A stretch of 21,145 nt of DNA, taken from the IMG/VR virus record IMGVR_UViG_3300044707_000169, positions 1 to 21,145 of that record, one strand, 5' to 3'. The notes under the pieces were generated by a model. It was given only the letters and a program-made list of their open reading frames with translations. It searched no databases and was not told the DNA's origin. Source of the DNA: a virus. Shown here piece after piece: positions 1 through 6,827 of the stretch (the stretch's first letter is position 1; each line of letters starts with the position of its first letter). The translations under genes and the position numbers were made by a program.

Positions 1-622
1 CATTTATGATAGATGCAGGGATGTGTGGATTGTCCGTAATCTTCGATGGTATGAATGCCCACTTTGTTGGTAGTGTACCATCCTTGTATCTATCATAAAT
101 GATTGACTTCACCCAGTTGTGTGCAGGGTTGCAAGTTGCCAAACAGATGATTGGTGGTCTACCTTCTGACTTATTCCACGAGCCAATACGTTCCTGCACC
201 TTGTAGAAAGTTTGCTCCTGCAATTCATTCACCTCATCCAAGCCTGCCCCATTCACCTCAAGACCTTTGAATCGATTCAAGTCCTTGTCATCATCGAATG
301 ACTCTGCCATGAATATCAATTCTGAACCATTGGCAAACTTAACCACATTGGTCTCCCTATTCCAAGATGATACATAGTCACTAACACCATCTGCAAGGAT
401 GGAGGCGAATGATGGAAAAGTTGTCCTCTTTAAGTCTGGCAGACTCTTACGAATAATCACCCACCTACTTCTTGGATATTCCAATGCAAGGTATGTTATG
501 GTGAGAAGCAGCCAATAAGTCTTACCACCACGAATTGCTCCACCAAACACCACCACCCTATGACTACCATCAATGGCAATGTTAAATGCAGTGGATTGCC
601 TTGGTGTTAACTCAAGCCTCAC
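1..622 (-). CDS. terL: Terminase large subunit, N-terminal part (cut by window edge)
   Basis: The packaging ATPase/nuclease that drives DNA into the prohead; 207 codons of the ATPase half are present and the gene runs off the left edge. Translating the minus strand shows a Walker A-like loop GGAIRGGKT (residues 27-35), a Walker B with catalytic acid in GAGLDEVNE (about 125-133) and a coupling motif LATCNP (161-166), in the usual order and spacing. There is no ATG: an in-frame TAG lies ten codons upstream, and the only reasonable start is GTG at 622, inside the overlap with the terS stop codon (GTGAGGCTTGA). The C-terminal nuclease domain is outside the window. The motifs and the neighbouring terS make the call firm; the GTG start is inferred. 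Confidence 0.95.
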   Translation of the reverse strand, partial: MRLELTPRQSTAFNIAIDGSHRVVVFGGAIRGGKTYWLLLTITYLALEYPRSRWVIIRKSLPDLKRTTFPSFASILADGVSDYVSSWNRETNVVKFANGSELIFMAESFDDDKDLNRFKGLEVNGAGLDEVNELQEQTFYKVQERIGSWNKSEGRPPIICLATCNPAHNWVKSIIYDRYKDGTLPTKWAFIPSKITDNPHIPASIIN

Positions 623-1085
623 TTGGTGGTTCTTGTTCCTTTGTGGTGACTATCACCAGTGGCTCTGTAGTTTTGATGGTATTCTCACCATTGTTAGACC
701 ATCTGCCTCTCTGCCTATTGGCTAACCAATGCTTGGCAGCAGCAGTGTCTGATGGTAGTTCTTTGCGTAACTTAACCACATCTCCATCCCTTGTCAATGC
801 CTCCTCTGTGATGGTCACACCCAATGCTCTCTTGTACATTGCTCGTGCTACTTTGGCATCTGCATCCTCTCTCCCCTGCGTTAACGCCTCTAAAAAAGTG
901 GCATGGTCATTCTTCCAAACATTGATAGTTGCCTCTGATATACCTATAACTTTTGCTATCTGGACATCAGTAAGACCAAGGAGTGCCATCTCAAATGCTT
1001 TCTCATCATGTGCCTTCTGATACTCCATTGGTCTACCTAATGGTAACTTGGTGCGTTTGATTGTCTTATTGCCTTTCTTGTTCAT
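612..1085 (-). CDS. terS: Terminase small subunit
   Basis: DNA-recognition subunit of the packaging motor, 157 aa. Residues about 34-60 form a helix-turn-helix (LLGLTDVQIAKVIGIS, then EATINVWK), followed by a long amphipathic helix typical of the oligomerisation region. The tail (about 130-157) is Thr/Glu-rich and probably disordered. I chose the ATG at 1085 because the open frame upstream of it overlaps the preceding 47-aa gene and does not look like coding sequence. The gene ends inside the start of terL, as usual for this pair. The family call rests on the HTH and on position directly before terL. Confidence 0.88.
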   Translation of the reverse strand: MNKKGNKTIKRTKLPLGRPMEYQKAHDEKAFEMALLGLTDVQIAKVIGISEATINVWKNDHATFLEALTQGREDADAKVARAMYKRALGVTITEEALTRDGDVVKLRKELPSDTAAAKHWLANRQRGRWSNNGENTIKTTEPLVIVTTKEQEPPSEA

Positions 1086-1089
1086 ATGG

Positions 1090-1233
1090 CTATCTCTTGG
1101 CTCTTGATTTACGATATTTGTCTGCCTCTGCATAGGCAATTGCTATTGCTTGCTCTTGGCTATATCCCTCGTGCATCAACTTTCGGATGTTCATCTGGAT
1201 AATTTGGTCAGAGTCTCCTTGGAATAGTGGCAT
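1090..1233 (-). CDS. Small conserved phage protein, 47 aa
   Basis: A short gene that simple ORF thresholds miss. It begins MPLFQGDSDQII and continues with NIRKLMHEGYSQEQAIAIAY, ending in a basic KYRKSRAKR tail. The pattern 'N-(I/L)-x-x-L-(M/I)-x-E-G-x-x-x-x-Q-A-I-A-I-A' is one I know from many small phage proteins close to packaging or structural genes; their role is unknown to me. It fills the space between the 127-aa gene (stop at 1239) and terS (start at 1085) almost without gaps, which supports it being real. It probably shares the packaging-operon transcript. Confidence 0.8.
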   Translation of the reverse strand: MPLFQGDSDQIIQMNIRKLMHEGYSQEQAIAIAYAEADKYRKSRAKR

Positions 1234-1238
1234 ATGGT

Positions 1239-1622
1239 TTATTCTTGGTTCAAATTTACGAAAGATTCAAGTACCAATGAATTCTGATAAGAATTGATGT
1301 GGTGTCCTAACTTGACAAGTTCTTTATAGTCGGATGGGTATACCACAAGATTTACCAACTTACCACCTATGAATGCCTTGAATAGATATACATCAATGCC
1401 ATTGTTGTCTTCAAATGTCTGAATGAGTCCCAACTTATAGTTAACTCCTTCATGGTCTATCTGTGACCTATCTGTCACGATGTACTTCTTGAGTTTATTG
1501 GTTGGTATTGCTATGGCTATATCATACTCCAATCCTGCATGGGTGATGTATCCAAAGTGATATTGCTTGTCTTCCTTCATTTGTGAGTCAATGAAGAATC
1601 CTGCTCGTAGTCTTGTTGTCAT
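1239..1622 (-). CDS. Hypothetical protein, 127 aa
   Basis: I do not recognise this family. The 127-aa product is mostly beta-rich, with alternating hydrophobic stretches (YDIAIAIPTNKLKKYIVTD; GIDVYLFKAFIGGKLVNLVVY), and has no signal peptide or membrane segment. Its ATG overlaps the stop of the upstream gene as ATGA (1619-1622), so the two are probably translationally coupled. It sits between replication accessory genes and terminase. Treat it as a small soluble phage protein of unknown role. Confidence 0.75.
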   Translation of the reverse strand: MTTRLRAGFFIDSQMKEDKQYHFGYITHAGLEYDIAIAIPTNKLKKYIVTDRSQIDHEGVNYKLGLIQTFEDNNGIDVYLFKAFIGGKLVNLVVYPSDYKELVKLGHHINSYQNSLVLESFVNLNQE

Positions 1623-1855
1623 TGCTTGTATTTTTCGTTGTAGTATCCTTGTCCATCCTTGTGGTGCATTGGAGTGAGTTCCACAAGACCATTGTTGTAT
1701 GCCTGCTCTATTTGCACCTGCTCAATATTCTTGGCAGCATTTTTAGCCAGTTCCATCAATTCACAAAAATTATAATAGTCAATCTTGCCCTCTACATATT
1801 CCATGTGTAGCATCACGAATTGCTGGTATAGATAATCTATTGCAGTATCTTTCAT
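1619..1855 (-). CDS. Small conserved phage protein, 78 aa
   Basis: A 78-aa acidic/aromatic protein. It contains AIDYLYQQFVMLHMEYVEGK, then IDYYNFCELMELAKNAAKN and a GYYNEKY tail. The arrangement 'a-x-x-x-L-x-x-Q-(F/Y)-x-x-L-x-x-x-Y-x-x-G-K-I-x-x-x-x-F ... AYxxG' is a pattern I recognise from small uncharacterised genes in Bacteroidota phages; no function is known to me. Both ends overlap neighbours by four bases (ATGA at 1852-1855 and 1619-1622), which marks a tightly coupled operon. Confidence 0.78.
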   Translation of the reverse strand: MKDTAIDYLYQQFVMLHMEYVEGKIDYYNFCELMELAKNAAKNIEQVQIEQAYNNGLVELTPMHHKDGQGYYNEKYKQ

Positions 1856-2235
1856 AGTTGGTATGTGTCTATTCGTTTCTTAACCATATCAATGAATCTC
1901 TCCATCATTGATGCATAGTATGAGTTAAAGTCTTGATGTCCCTCGTTATTATGCTCAAATAGGACATAGAGGGATGAACGCAATCTTTGTGATGGTGTCT
2001 TGCCACCCAACTCTGATGCATCAATCTTGATACTCTTTAGCATCTCTTCATCATTGTAGTTGAACTGCTCACCTTTGAATGCCATCACACCTATCCCACC
2101 CATCCAGTGGGTCATTAGTTCGGTCATCTGATGTGGTGCTAATTCTTGAGTGCCAATCACCAATCTGATAGTCTTATCCTTTCGTGTTGCCACTGATTCA
2201 ATGGCACAAGGTATGGTTAGTAGTTCAGCAGCCAT
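1852..2235 (-). CDS. Conserved phage protein with KTPSQRLR motif, 127 aa
   Basis: A 127-aa protein starting MAAELLTIPC. I chose the ATG at 2235 over upstream ATGs because it overlaps the stop of the preceding gene (ATGGCTGCTGA) and has a purine-rich GAGAGGGG a few bases upstream. Visible features are an N-terminal beta region with TRKDKTIRLVIGTQELAPHQ, then a helical C-terminal half with GGKTPSQRLRSSLYVLFEHN and DFNSYYASMMERFIDMVKKR. The 'KDxTxxLxIGTQEL' and 'K(T)PSQRLRxxLYVL' pair is a recurrent combination in replication regions of many phages. I know of no assigned function. Position downstream of the helicase suggests a DNA-metabolism accessory role (inference). Confidence 0.8.
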   Translation of the reverse strand: MAAELLTIPCAIESVATRKDKTIRLVIGTQELAPHQMTELMTHWMGGIGVMAFKGEQFNYNDEEMLKSIKIDASELGGKTPSQRLRSSLYVLFEHNNEGHQDFNSYYASMMERFIDMVKKRIDTYQL

Positions 2236-2440
2236 AGTAGTCCCCTCTCTGTTTAGCCTTTGATACATATGGGTGCTTGAACTTGGCAAGGTATTCACTC
2301 ACCATCTTTCTTATTATCTCTTTCTGGGATTGTGGCACTCTGAATGTGATGTTGGCAGTTGGCTCTTTGTACTCACTTTTTTTGCCTGCTCCTACCCTCT
2401 TACCACCCCATGAATTCTTTGTTGTTGCTTGTTGTTCCAT
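2225..2440 (-). CDS. Small basic protein, possible ribbon-helix-helix-like, 71 aa
   Basis: A 71-aa basic protein with a Gly/Lys-rich N-terminus (GGKRVGAGKK) followed by a short beta strand and two helices (ANITFRVPQSQKEIIRKMVS). The 'G-A-G-(R/K)-K ... IxFRVPxxxxxxI' layout is common in small phage DNA-binding proteins with an RHH-like fold, so a transcriptional or DNA-binding role is plausible but unproven. The start at 2440 overlaps the 3' part of the upstream gene by 49 bases and the stop overlaps the next start. A TATATTTG sequence lies just upstream of the ATG but lacks a well-placed TTG partner. Confidence 0.72.
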   Translation of the reverse strand: MEQQATTKNSWGGKRVGAGKKSEYKEPTANITFRVPQSQKEIIRKMVSEYLAKFKHPYVSKAKQRGDYYGC

Positions 2441-2667
2441 TGTGCAAATATAGTCAATCTTTGATTATGTTGTGCAGTTGGATGTCTGATTAGGTAAGTT
2501 CTATATACACCACTACCTCTTGATGCATTCATCAATTGGGATGCATATGACCGATGAGTGGTAGATGTTGAATGGTAGATGGTATGCCTATCCACTATGG
2601 ATGACTCAATTGGCATCTTGGTATTCATGTACTCAATGGTCTTCTGCTCTATCTCTTGTGGTGTCAT
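2392..2667 (-). CDS. Hypothetical protein, 91 aa
   Basis: Starts at the helicase stop as TAATG, the spacing expected for translational coupling. The first 50 residues (MTPQEIEQKTIEYMNTKMPI, then a Ser/Thr/His-rich stretch) look like a normal protein. The last 16 or so residues are encoded in the overlap with the next gene and are Gln/Arg-rich, so the true C-terminus is the less certain part. No family recognised, no membrane segment. Confidence 0.62.
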   Translation of the reverse strand: MTPQEIEQKTIEYMNTKMPIESSIVDRHTIYHSTSTTHRSYASQLMNASRGSGVYRTYLIRHPTAQHNQRLTIFAQWNNKQQQRIHGVVRG

Positions 2668-4070
2668 TAGAATGGTTTATCATTATCAGATTCAAACCAA
2701 GATGATACTGGCATCCTCATTGGTGCTTCTACTTTGGGTTGGTTGAATACTGGTTGTATGGTGTCATCTTTAAAGTTTGTCATAGTATCATTGTGCCTAA
2801 ACATGACCTTACCCACTGCACCCTGCCTATGCTTCTCAAATAGATAGAATATCTCATTGGTGTAGTCTTGACCATTGTCATCCTGCAACTTGTAGTATGC
2901 AGGTCTCCATATGAAGATAACAGAGTCAGCAGTTTGTTCTATCTCACCCGACTCTCTCAAGTCTGCAAGGATTGGCATCTTGGTGCTTCTCTTCTCCACC
3001 TCCCTTGATAGTTGCGATAGTAGAATGATTGGTATGCCCAAGTCCAATTGGCATCTCTTCAGCAGTTTAATCATGGTGGATACCTCCTGCTCACGATTAC
3101 CCTTATTGCCTCCCTCCAGTTGTAGCAGTTGGAGATAGTCAATCACCACCCACTTGCACCTACCACTCTTGTATGCCTTCTTGATTACCCTTATTGCCTC
3201 ATGTACTCCGCACGATGGTTTGTAGTATACCAATAACTTCTTGGATTCTATTGCACCAATTGACTGCTCCATAGACATCTTCTCCTGCTGCGTTAGGATG
3301 CGCTTCTTGAGTCTTCCACCATCAATTGAACCATCTGCTTGGTTTAGTATCAATCGTTGCGCTAATTGGCTCTTGCTCATCTCACAATTGATGTATACAC
3401 CATACTCGTTGGTAGATAGTCCATGAAAGATTGCCAATGCAGTCTTCCCCATACTTGGTCTGCCTGCAATCACAATTAGTTCAGACTGCCATCCACCAGT
3501 GTAGTCATTCAATACCTTGATGCCAGTATCCACCCCTATCAGTTTTCCATCCTTTGCCATCTCCTCTTGAAGATAGTACAACTTGCGCTCATCATCCATT
3601 AATTCGTAGGTGGTTATCAACTTATCCTCTGCACTATTTGAGTCTATGAGTTTGGTCAACTTCTCAATGATAGATGTGGCAGTCCTAAATCCATCCAATG
3701 TCTTGTCTGAATTCATCAACTCCTCTGATATGATGCTTGGCATCACCCTGCTAATATATGCCTCATTGAGGATGGTTATATACTCAGATAATGGGTCTGT
3801 GAACCGATACGAGTCCATTGTTGATGCCACCACCTTGGTGCAGGATATCTTGGTAGCAATGTCATAGTTGGCTGCTATCTCCTTGCCAAGGGTCAATATG
3901 TTAATCTGCTTGGCTTGCTCCACCATCTTCTTGATGGTCTTAAATATTATCTGCCTTGGCTCATCACTAAAGTGGTCAGCAGTTAATCTTGCCAATACCT
4001 CTGATATGGATTCTGAATTGTTGACCATTAATCCAATCACTGCCAGTTCTATGTCATCTACTTGGTTCAT
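2667..4070 (-). CDS. dnaB: Replicative DNA helicase, DnaB family
   Basis: Hexameric 5'-3' helicase that unwinds the phage fork, 467 aa, the normal length. The N-terminal helical domain spans about residues 1-150 (DDIELAVIGLMVNN start). The RecA-like core has Walker A GRPSMGKT (203-210), the catalytic Glu in NCEMS (E230), Walker B VVIDYLQLL (308-316), LLSQLSREVEKR (350-361) and the DLRESGEIEQTADSV segment (370-384) ending in an arginine-finger region. All catalytic motifs are intact. The start at 4070 overlaps the stop of the upstream 102-aa gene by four bases. No primase domain is fused and no primase or DNA polymerase gene is visible nearby, so the phage probably relies on host enzymes. Confidence 0.96.
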   Translation of the reverse strand: MNQVDDIELAVIGLMVNNSESISEVLARLTADHFSDEPRQIIFKTIKKMVEQAKQINILTLGKEIAANYDIATKISCTKVVASTMDSYRFTDPLSEYITILNEAYISRVMPSIISEELMNSDKTLDGFRTATSIIEKLTKLIDSNSAEDKLITTYELMDDERKLYYLQEEMAKDGKLIGVDTGIKVLNDYTGGWQSELIVIAGRPSMGKTALAIFHGLSTNEYGVYINCEMSKSQLAQRLILNQADGSIDGGRLKKRILTQQEKMSMEQSIGAIESKKLLVYYKPSCGVHEAIRVIKKAYKSGRCKWVVIDYLQLLQLEGGNKGNREQEVSTMIKLLKRCQLDLGIPIILLSQLSREVEKRSTKMPILADLRESGEIEQTADSVIFIWRPAYYKLQDDNGQDYTNEIFYLFEKHRQGAVGKVMFRHNDTMTNFKDDTIQPVFNQPKVEAPMRMPVSSWFESDNDKPF

Positions 4071-4375
4071 ATTGTATTTATCTCTTGCTTGACTTCTAAT
4101 GACCTATTTTGTCTCTCAAGGTAGGTAGTGCCTCTCAAGTGTATATTAGTCTCTTGTATCTTTCGCCTCATCCTTGTGATTGCATCAAATGATGGTAGGT
4201 CTCCATTAGCCATCATATGCAGCATCTGTCTTGATGTGATGGTATCTAACCTATCCTTCCCAATAATTCGCGACCATATGCACCCTACAAGCAATTCATC
4301 ATTGTCTCTTGATGGTGGGTAGGCGGTCAACCAGTATGTGACTGCTTCTTTCTGACTTGTTATCTTCTTAATCAT
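4067..4375 (-). CDS. Conserved phage protein upstream of helicase, 102 aa
   Basis: A 102-aa helical protein. It carries DNDELLVGCIWSRIIGKD near the N-terminus, then SRQMLHMMANGDLPSFDAIT, and finally RMRRKIQE followed by HLRGTTYLER. The pattern 'I-x-R-x-RRxxQ ... LRGxxYxxR' near a replicative helicase or loader recurs in many phages; I know no assigned function, but its place directly before dnaB hints at a fork accessory role (inference). The ATG comes only a few bases after the U-run of the hairpin at 4380-4408, so expression needs read-through of, or initiation close to, that terminator. Confidence 0.8.
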   Translation of the reverse strand: MIKKITSQKEAVTYWLTAYPPSRDNDELLVGCIWSRIIGKDRLDTITSRQMLHMMANGDLPSFDAITRMRRKIQETNIHLRGTTYLERQNRSLEVKQEINTI

Positions 4376-4379
4376 AATT

Positions 4380-4408
4380 AAAAAAATATGGGGAGGACTT
4401 GCCTCCCC
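4380..4408 (-). terminator. Intrinsic terminator hairpin after the 113-aa cassette gene
   Basis: On the minus strand GGGGAGG (4408-4402) and CCTCCCC (4396-4390) form a 7-bp GC stem with a 5-nt loop, followed by ATA and a run of seven T (4386-4380). It comes right after the stop at 4417 and its U-run ends five bases before the ATG of the next gene at 4375. It belongs to a family of near-identical hairpins in this window. Confidence 0.82.
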
Positions 4409-4416
4409 TTGGTTTG

Positions 4417-4758
4417 TTATTTTAAGTATGCAATTGTATTTAACTTGATAATCTTCTCTTTACAAGACTCAATCATCTCATCATATGTACAATATTTTGA
4501 ACGCCCAGTATTTTGGTATTCGCTTTCTGTTAATTTCAAGTATTTTTCACAATTGTTCAATATTTGTCCTTGTTCGCCTTTACCAATTAAATCCAAACGT
4601 CCGAAAAAATATTTTCCATTAGCAGTACAAGCAACATAATGATTAAATGATATACGCTTGGCAATAACATTGTTGTCTTGGTCAATAACACAATATTCAA
4701 ATTTTCCGTTTTTTAATTGTGTTTTTGTTAGCGTGTAGTTGTTAAGAGCAGTGTTCAT
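4417..4758 (-). CDS. Inserted cassette gene, hypothetical protein, 113 aa
   Basis: A 113-aa protein of unknown family. The ATG at 4758 (MNTALNNYTLTK) was chosen over an upstream ATG because the latter would start inside the promoter. The sequence is beta-rich at the start (GKFEYCVIDQDNNVIAKRIS) and helical at the end (YDEMIESCKEKIIKLN), with no membrane segment. The coding sequence is visibly more AT-rich than the neighbouring replication genes. It stands alone between its own promoter (4795-4824) and terminator (4380-4408), a moron-like layout. The first four residues, MNT plus a small residue, and the leader CACTATGAACACT match those of the 189-aa cassette gene at 18143-18712. Confidence 0.78.
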   Translation of the reverse strand: MNTALNNYTLTKTQLKNGKFEYCVIDQDNNVIAKRISFNHYVACTANGKYFFGRLDLIGKGEQGQILNNCEKYLKLTESEYQNTGRSKYCTYDEMIESCKEKIIKLNTIAYLK

Positions 4759-4794
4759 AGTGAGAATGTTTAAATGTGTATGTGTTTGATTCAG

Positions 4795-4824
4795 CAAATA
4801 TCTAAACTTATTTTGAATCTGCAA
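4795..4824 (-). promoter_or_regulatory. Shared cassette promoter (copy 3)
   Basis: On the minus strand TTG (4824-4822), 19 bp, then GATATTTG (4802-4795), followed by CTGAATCAAACA. The spacer begins CAGATTCAAAATAAG and is nearly the same as in two of the other copies. The -7 element departs from TAnnTTTG only in its first base. The conserved spacer, exact spacing and conserved initial leader mark it as one of four related promoters. Confidence 0.75.
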
Positions 4825-4870
4825 ACTTTTATCAAGATATTTTTAAATTATTTTTACTTTCCCTTATTTA

Positions 4871-5491
4871 TCAAGTATTCCAAGCACGAGATTTTGGCTC
4901 TGATTGTTGGCTTGGTGTCTTCAAATCCTGCTTGTTGTTCATCTGCCATCTAACCAATCTACCTTTAACTGACCAAGTTTTCTCAAGTTGGAATCTCATC
5001 CTACCCTTGGCATCCTCTTCTGACCAGTATATGTAGAACTGCCTTAACATCTCATCGCTGAACTCATTTCTATACTTTGCTAATTCTTGTTTGAAAAGAT
5101 GGCTATCCATCTTCTTATAATTAATAATATCATTATCACTTACACTTACACTACCATTAACACTTACACTTACACTAACAGGTTTTCTGGGTTCTGAAAT
5201 AACCGACTGGGTTTTGTGGGTTTCTTCTAAACCATCTTGGTTTGTCTTGGGTCTACCACCCTTCAATCCATTAACTCTTGCACGTTCAGCACGTTGCTCC
5301 CACTTATCTGCATCTCTATCCATACTTGTTCGGATAAATCCAAATGCAATAAATAGTGGGTCTGATGTGCTTGGTGATGTACCATGAATTTGATATTCGA
5401 ATATCATTCGCATAAGTCTTCCAAACTGCTCATCTGAAAGATGCTTGATGGTATCGTAAGTGTCACAATAAAGTAAGAATGATTTTTTCAT
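4871..5491 (-). CDS. Replication-initiator-like protein (DUF6291-type), 206 aa
   Basis: A 206-aa protein beginning MKKSFLLYCDTYDTIKHLSD. Residues 1-60 match the pattern I associate with DUF6291 ('KxSFLLYxDxYxxIxxLSDEQxGxLxxxIFxYQ', then DPLFIAFGFI). Residues 74-82 carry GLKGGRPKT, common in phage replication proteins of this type. A low-complexity linker of alternating Val-Ser (105-118) follows, then a C-terminal helical domain (FYIYWSEEDAKGRMRF and TWSVKGRLVRWQMNN). By family and context the likely job is origin binding or helicase loading, but this is inferred. The DNA of the linker contains direct repeats beside an AT-rich tract, and a structured leader lies directly upstream. Confidence 0.78.
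   Translation of the reverse strand: MKKSFLLYCDTYDTIKHLSDEQFGRLMRMIFEYQIHGTSPSTSDPLFIAFGFIRTSMDRDADKWEQRAERARVNGLKGGRPKTNQDGLEETHKTQSVISEPRKPVSVSVSVNGSVSVSDNDIINYKKMDSHLFKQELAKYRNEFSDEMLRQFYIYWSEEDAKGRMRFQLEKTWSVKGRLVRWQMNNKQDLKTPSQQSEPKSRAWNT
5114..5177. repeat. Iteron-like direct repeats with AT-rich tract, candidate origin
   Basis: A 17-bp sequence, CACTTACACTTACACTA, occurs at 5137-5153 and again at 5161-5177, 24 bp apart start to start; each copy is itself built of a TTACAC hexamer step. Directly beside it, 5114-5136 is almost purely A/T (TTATAATTAATAATATCA). Repeats next to an AT-rich tract inside an initiator gene is the layout of the lambda origin in gene O. The simpler reading is a low-complexity Val-Ser linker. 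Confidence 0.4.
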
Positions 5492-5609
5492 TGGATAAAA
5501 AGAATGCCCATCAATAACTGCGGTCAGACCGATAGGCTATCACCCCTACCATCGCAGTCTCAATGGGCAATGTTTAACATCTTACTATTCGAGGTCTGAC
5601 TTTCGAATA
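5492..5609 (-). promoter_or_regulatory. Structured 5' leader with terminator-like stem (candidate riboregulator)
   Basis: Non-coding stretch between the VRR-NUC gene and the initiator-like gene. On the minus strand, hairpin A pairs TATTCGA (5609-5603) with TCGAATA (5592-5586) around a 10-nt loop holding GTCAGACC (5600-5593). Element B pairs TGCCCAT (5569-5563) with ATGGGCA (5511-5505), and inside it ACTGCG (5558-5553) with CGCAGT (5522-5517). Element B ends in TTCTTTTT just 12-13 bases before the ATG at 5491, as an intrinsic terminator would. GGTCTGAC (5530-5523) inside B is an exact complement of the loop of A, allowing a loop-loop contact. A promoter at 5612-5642 would start transcription at the foot of hairpin A. 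Confidence 0.6.
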
Positions 5610-5611
5610 TT

Positions 5612-5642
5612 CAAATATACTAAAGATTCAAATATGCATCAA
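5612..5642 (-). promoter_or_regulatory. Promoter for the structured leader and initiator-like gene
   Basis: On the minus strand TTG (5642-5640), 20 bp, TATATTTG (5619-5612), a full match to TAnnTTTG. It overlaps the last codons of the VRR-NUC gene. The spacer is not like that of the four cassette promoters. Confidence 0.6.
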
Positions 5643-6018
5643 TCTTCTTGATGCACTCATCTAATCCAACTGCAAACTCTGCACGATATCCTGCCTGCTC
5701 AAGATGCAACAACATCTCTGACTGCTCATGTAGATGCTTGTCAGACATCAATTGCCCATCCATCTTATGAATCCTCACATTCTTAATCTCCAAGAATAAA
5801 CCACCATATCCACCTCTACATTCACAGATAAACAAGTCGGGATATCCTCTGTGGGGATTCATGCCCTTATGCTTCTTGGCTTGTCCAAGACTCATCTTTG
5901 TCCCTGCACTAAAGTCAAATCTCCATACCACACTGGGATACTTGATTGCCATAAACTTGGCAATGGCAAAGTATATATCAGATTCCTTCGACATCCTTGA
6001 GAAATTCAATGCGTTCAA
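5620..6018 (-). CDS. VRR-NUC domain nuclease
   Basis: A 132-aa PD-(D/E)XK-type nuclease of the VRR-NUC family, which cuts branched DNA and often works in phage replication or recombination. Residues: N-terminal helix with KESDIYFAIAKFMA, VVWRFDFSAGT (31-40), GYPDLFI (58-64) carrying the catalytic Asp, LFLEIK (74-79) with the catalytic Glu and Lys, then LHEQSEMLLHLEQAGYRAEF (Q99 in the expected helix). The length is normal for a stand-alone VRR-NUC. The start could be 6018 or the internal ATG at 5994, which has AAGG just before it and shortens the overlap with the preceding gene (stop at 5978). Resolving replication or packaging junctions is a likely role. Confidence 0.88.
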   Translation of the reverse strand: MNALNFSRMSKESDIYFAIAKFMAIKYPSVVWRFDFSAGTKMSLGQAKKHKGMNPHRGYPDLFICECRGGYGGLFLEIKNVRIHKMDGQLMSDKHLHEQSEMLLHLEQAGYRAEFAVGLDECIKKIDAYLNL

Positions 6019-6229
6019 CTATATCATTGCGGTCATCAATTGCCTCAATGTATACCTCCACTGCTCTTTGATTCTTATGGTCTACATAGACTCGTGAATA
6101 CTTATAGTTCACATACTTGCTCTTCTCAAATCCACAAGCAGATAAGTAGGCTGCTACATTCTCCAACTTATGATGATATAATTCATCTAAGTTGCCAAGG
6201 TCTTCAAATCTATCGGTTAAAGTTCCCAT
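5978..6229 (-). CDS. Hypothetical protein, 83 aa
   Basis: An 83-aa protein of unknown family. It has an N-terminal helix (LDELYHHKLENVAAYLSACG), then a short beta stretch with several Tyr and basic residues (KYVNYKYSRVYVDHKNQRAV), and an acidic C-terminus. It lacks membrane segments. It overlaps the nuclease upstream by 20 bases and VRR-NUC downstream by about 40, so it is part of the same operon, sandwiched between two nucleases. A regulatory or partner role to either is possible but unsupported. Confidence 0.7.
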   Translation of the reverse strand: MGTLTDRFEDLGNLDELYHHKLENVAAYLSACGFEKSKYVNYKYSRVYVDHKNQRAVEVYIEAIDDRNDIVERIEFLKDVEGI

Positions 6230-6827
6230 CGAATTGTTCTAAAAAGTTAGCGATTAATTGAATTGCGTGGGTTAGTTCATCATCTGAGTGCCTATACAAG
6301 AATAGGTCACTGGATGTGCTACCATTCTTCTTTGCTTTTTGAGGAACACCAATATAATAAAAATCTTTGGGAGTCCACCCCATAAGCATAGAATACCATA
6401 CTGCTTGGATGTGATTGCAATGCTTCAACATATCCTTGGCAAACTGCTCAATGGTCTTGCAATTAGTGGTCTTAATATCCACTATCACCTTGTTCTCGTG
6501 GTACACCATGTCAAGCATTCCCTTGCCCAAAATGTGTTGGGTGCTTCCATCAAGATATGGGATTACTATCTCATCCACCACTATCATCTCCTTCTGTGAG
6601 CCATTGAACAATGCCTCAAGCATAGCATTAGAGCAGATTGCATTGTACACATTGTATGCATCCTTGGACATCTCTGATGGGTCTGTCTCCAACAACTGGT
6701 GGTGGAAAGCAGCACCTTTGTCAAGTGCTGCCTTTACTGATTTGTTAATTGATATATCACCAGTGTAGAATCGTTTGATTCTTGAGGCAGAGATGGCAGG
6801 ATAGTTTATATATTCTTCTCGTGTCAT
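6210..6827 (-). CDS. PD-(D/E)XK exonuclease, RecB/lambda-exonuclease-like
   Basis: A 205-aa nuclease of the Cas4/RecB-like group used in phage recombination. Near the start is YPAISASRIKRF (the 'x-S-x-S-x-x-K-x-F' segment), then KGAAFHHQLLE (His in motif I). The core is LGKGMLDMVY (Asp at about 106), VIVDIKTTN (Asp and Lys at 117 and 119) and IQAVWYSMLMG (Gln and Tyr at 141 and 145), so all catalytic positions are present. I chose the ATG at 6827: it overlaps the upstream stop as ATGA and has GAGGAG directly upstream, one of the few Shine-Dalgarno-like sites here. The alternative at 6872 would overlap the upstream gene by 49 bases. With the SSB-like protein at 7970-8668 it probably forms a single-strand annealing or end-resection module. 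Confidence 0.88.
   Translation of the reverse strand: MTREEYINYPAISASRIKRFYTGDISINKSVKAALDKGAAFHHQLLETDPSEMSKDAYNVYNAICSNAMLEALFNGSQKEMIVVDEIVIPYLDGSTQHILGKGMLDMVYHENKVIVDIKTTNCKTIEQFAKDMLKHCNHIQAVWYSMLMGWTPKDFYYIGVPQKAKKNGSTSSDLFLYRHSDDELTHAIQLIANFLEQFDGNFNR

Noticed and set aside
2432-2475. TATATTTG just upstream of the 71-aa gene as a promoter
   Set aside because: No TTG at a suitable distance, and transcription would start at or after the ATG; it also lies inside an actively coupled operon.
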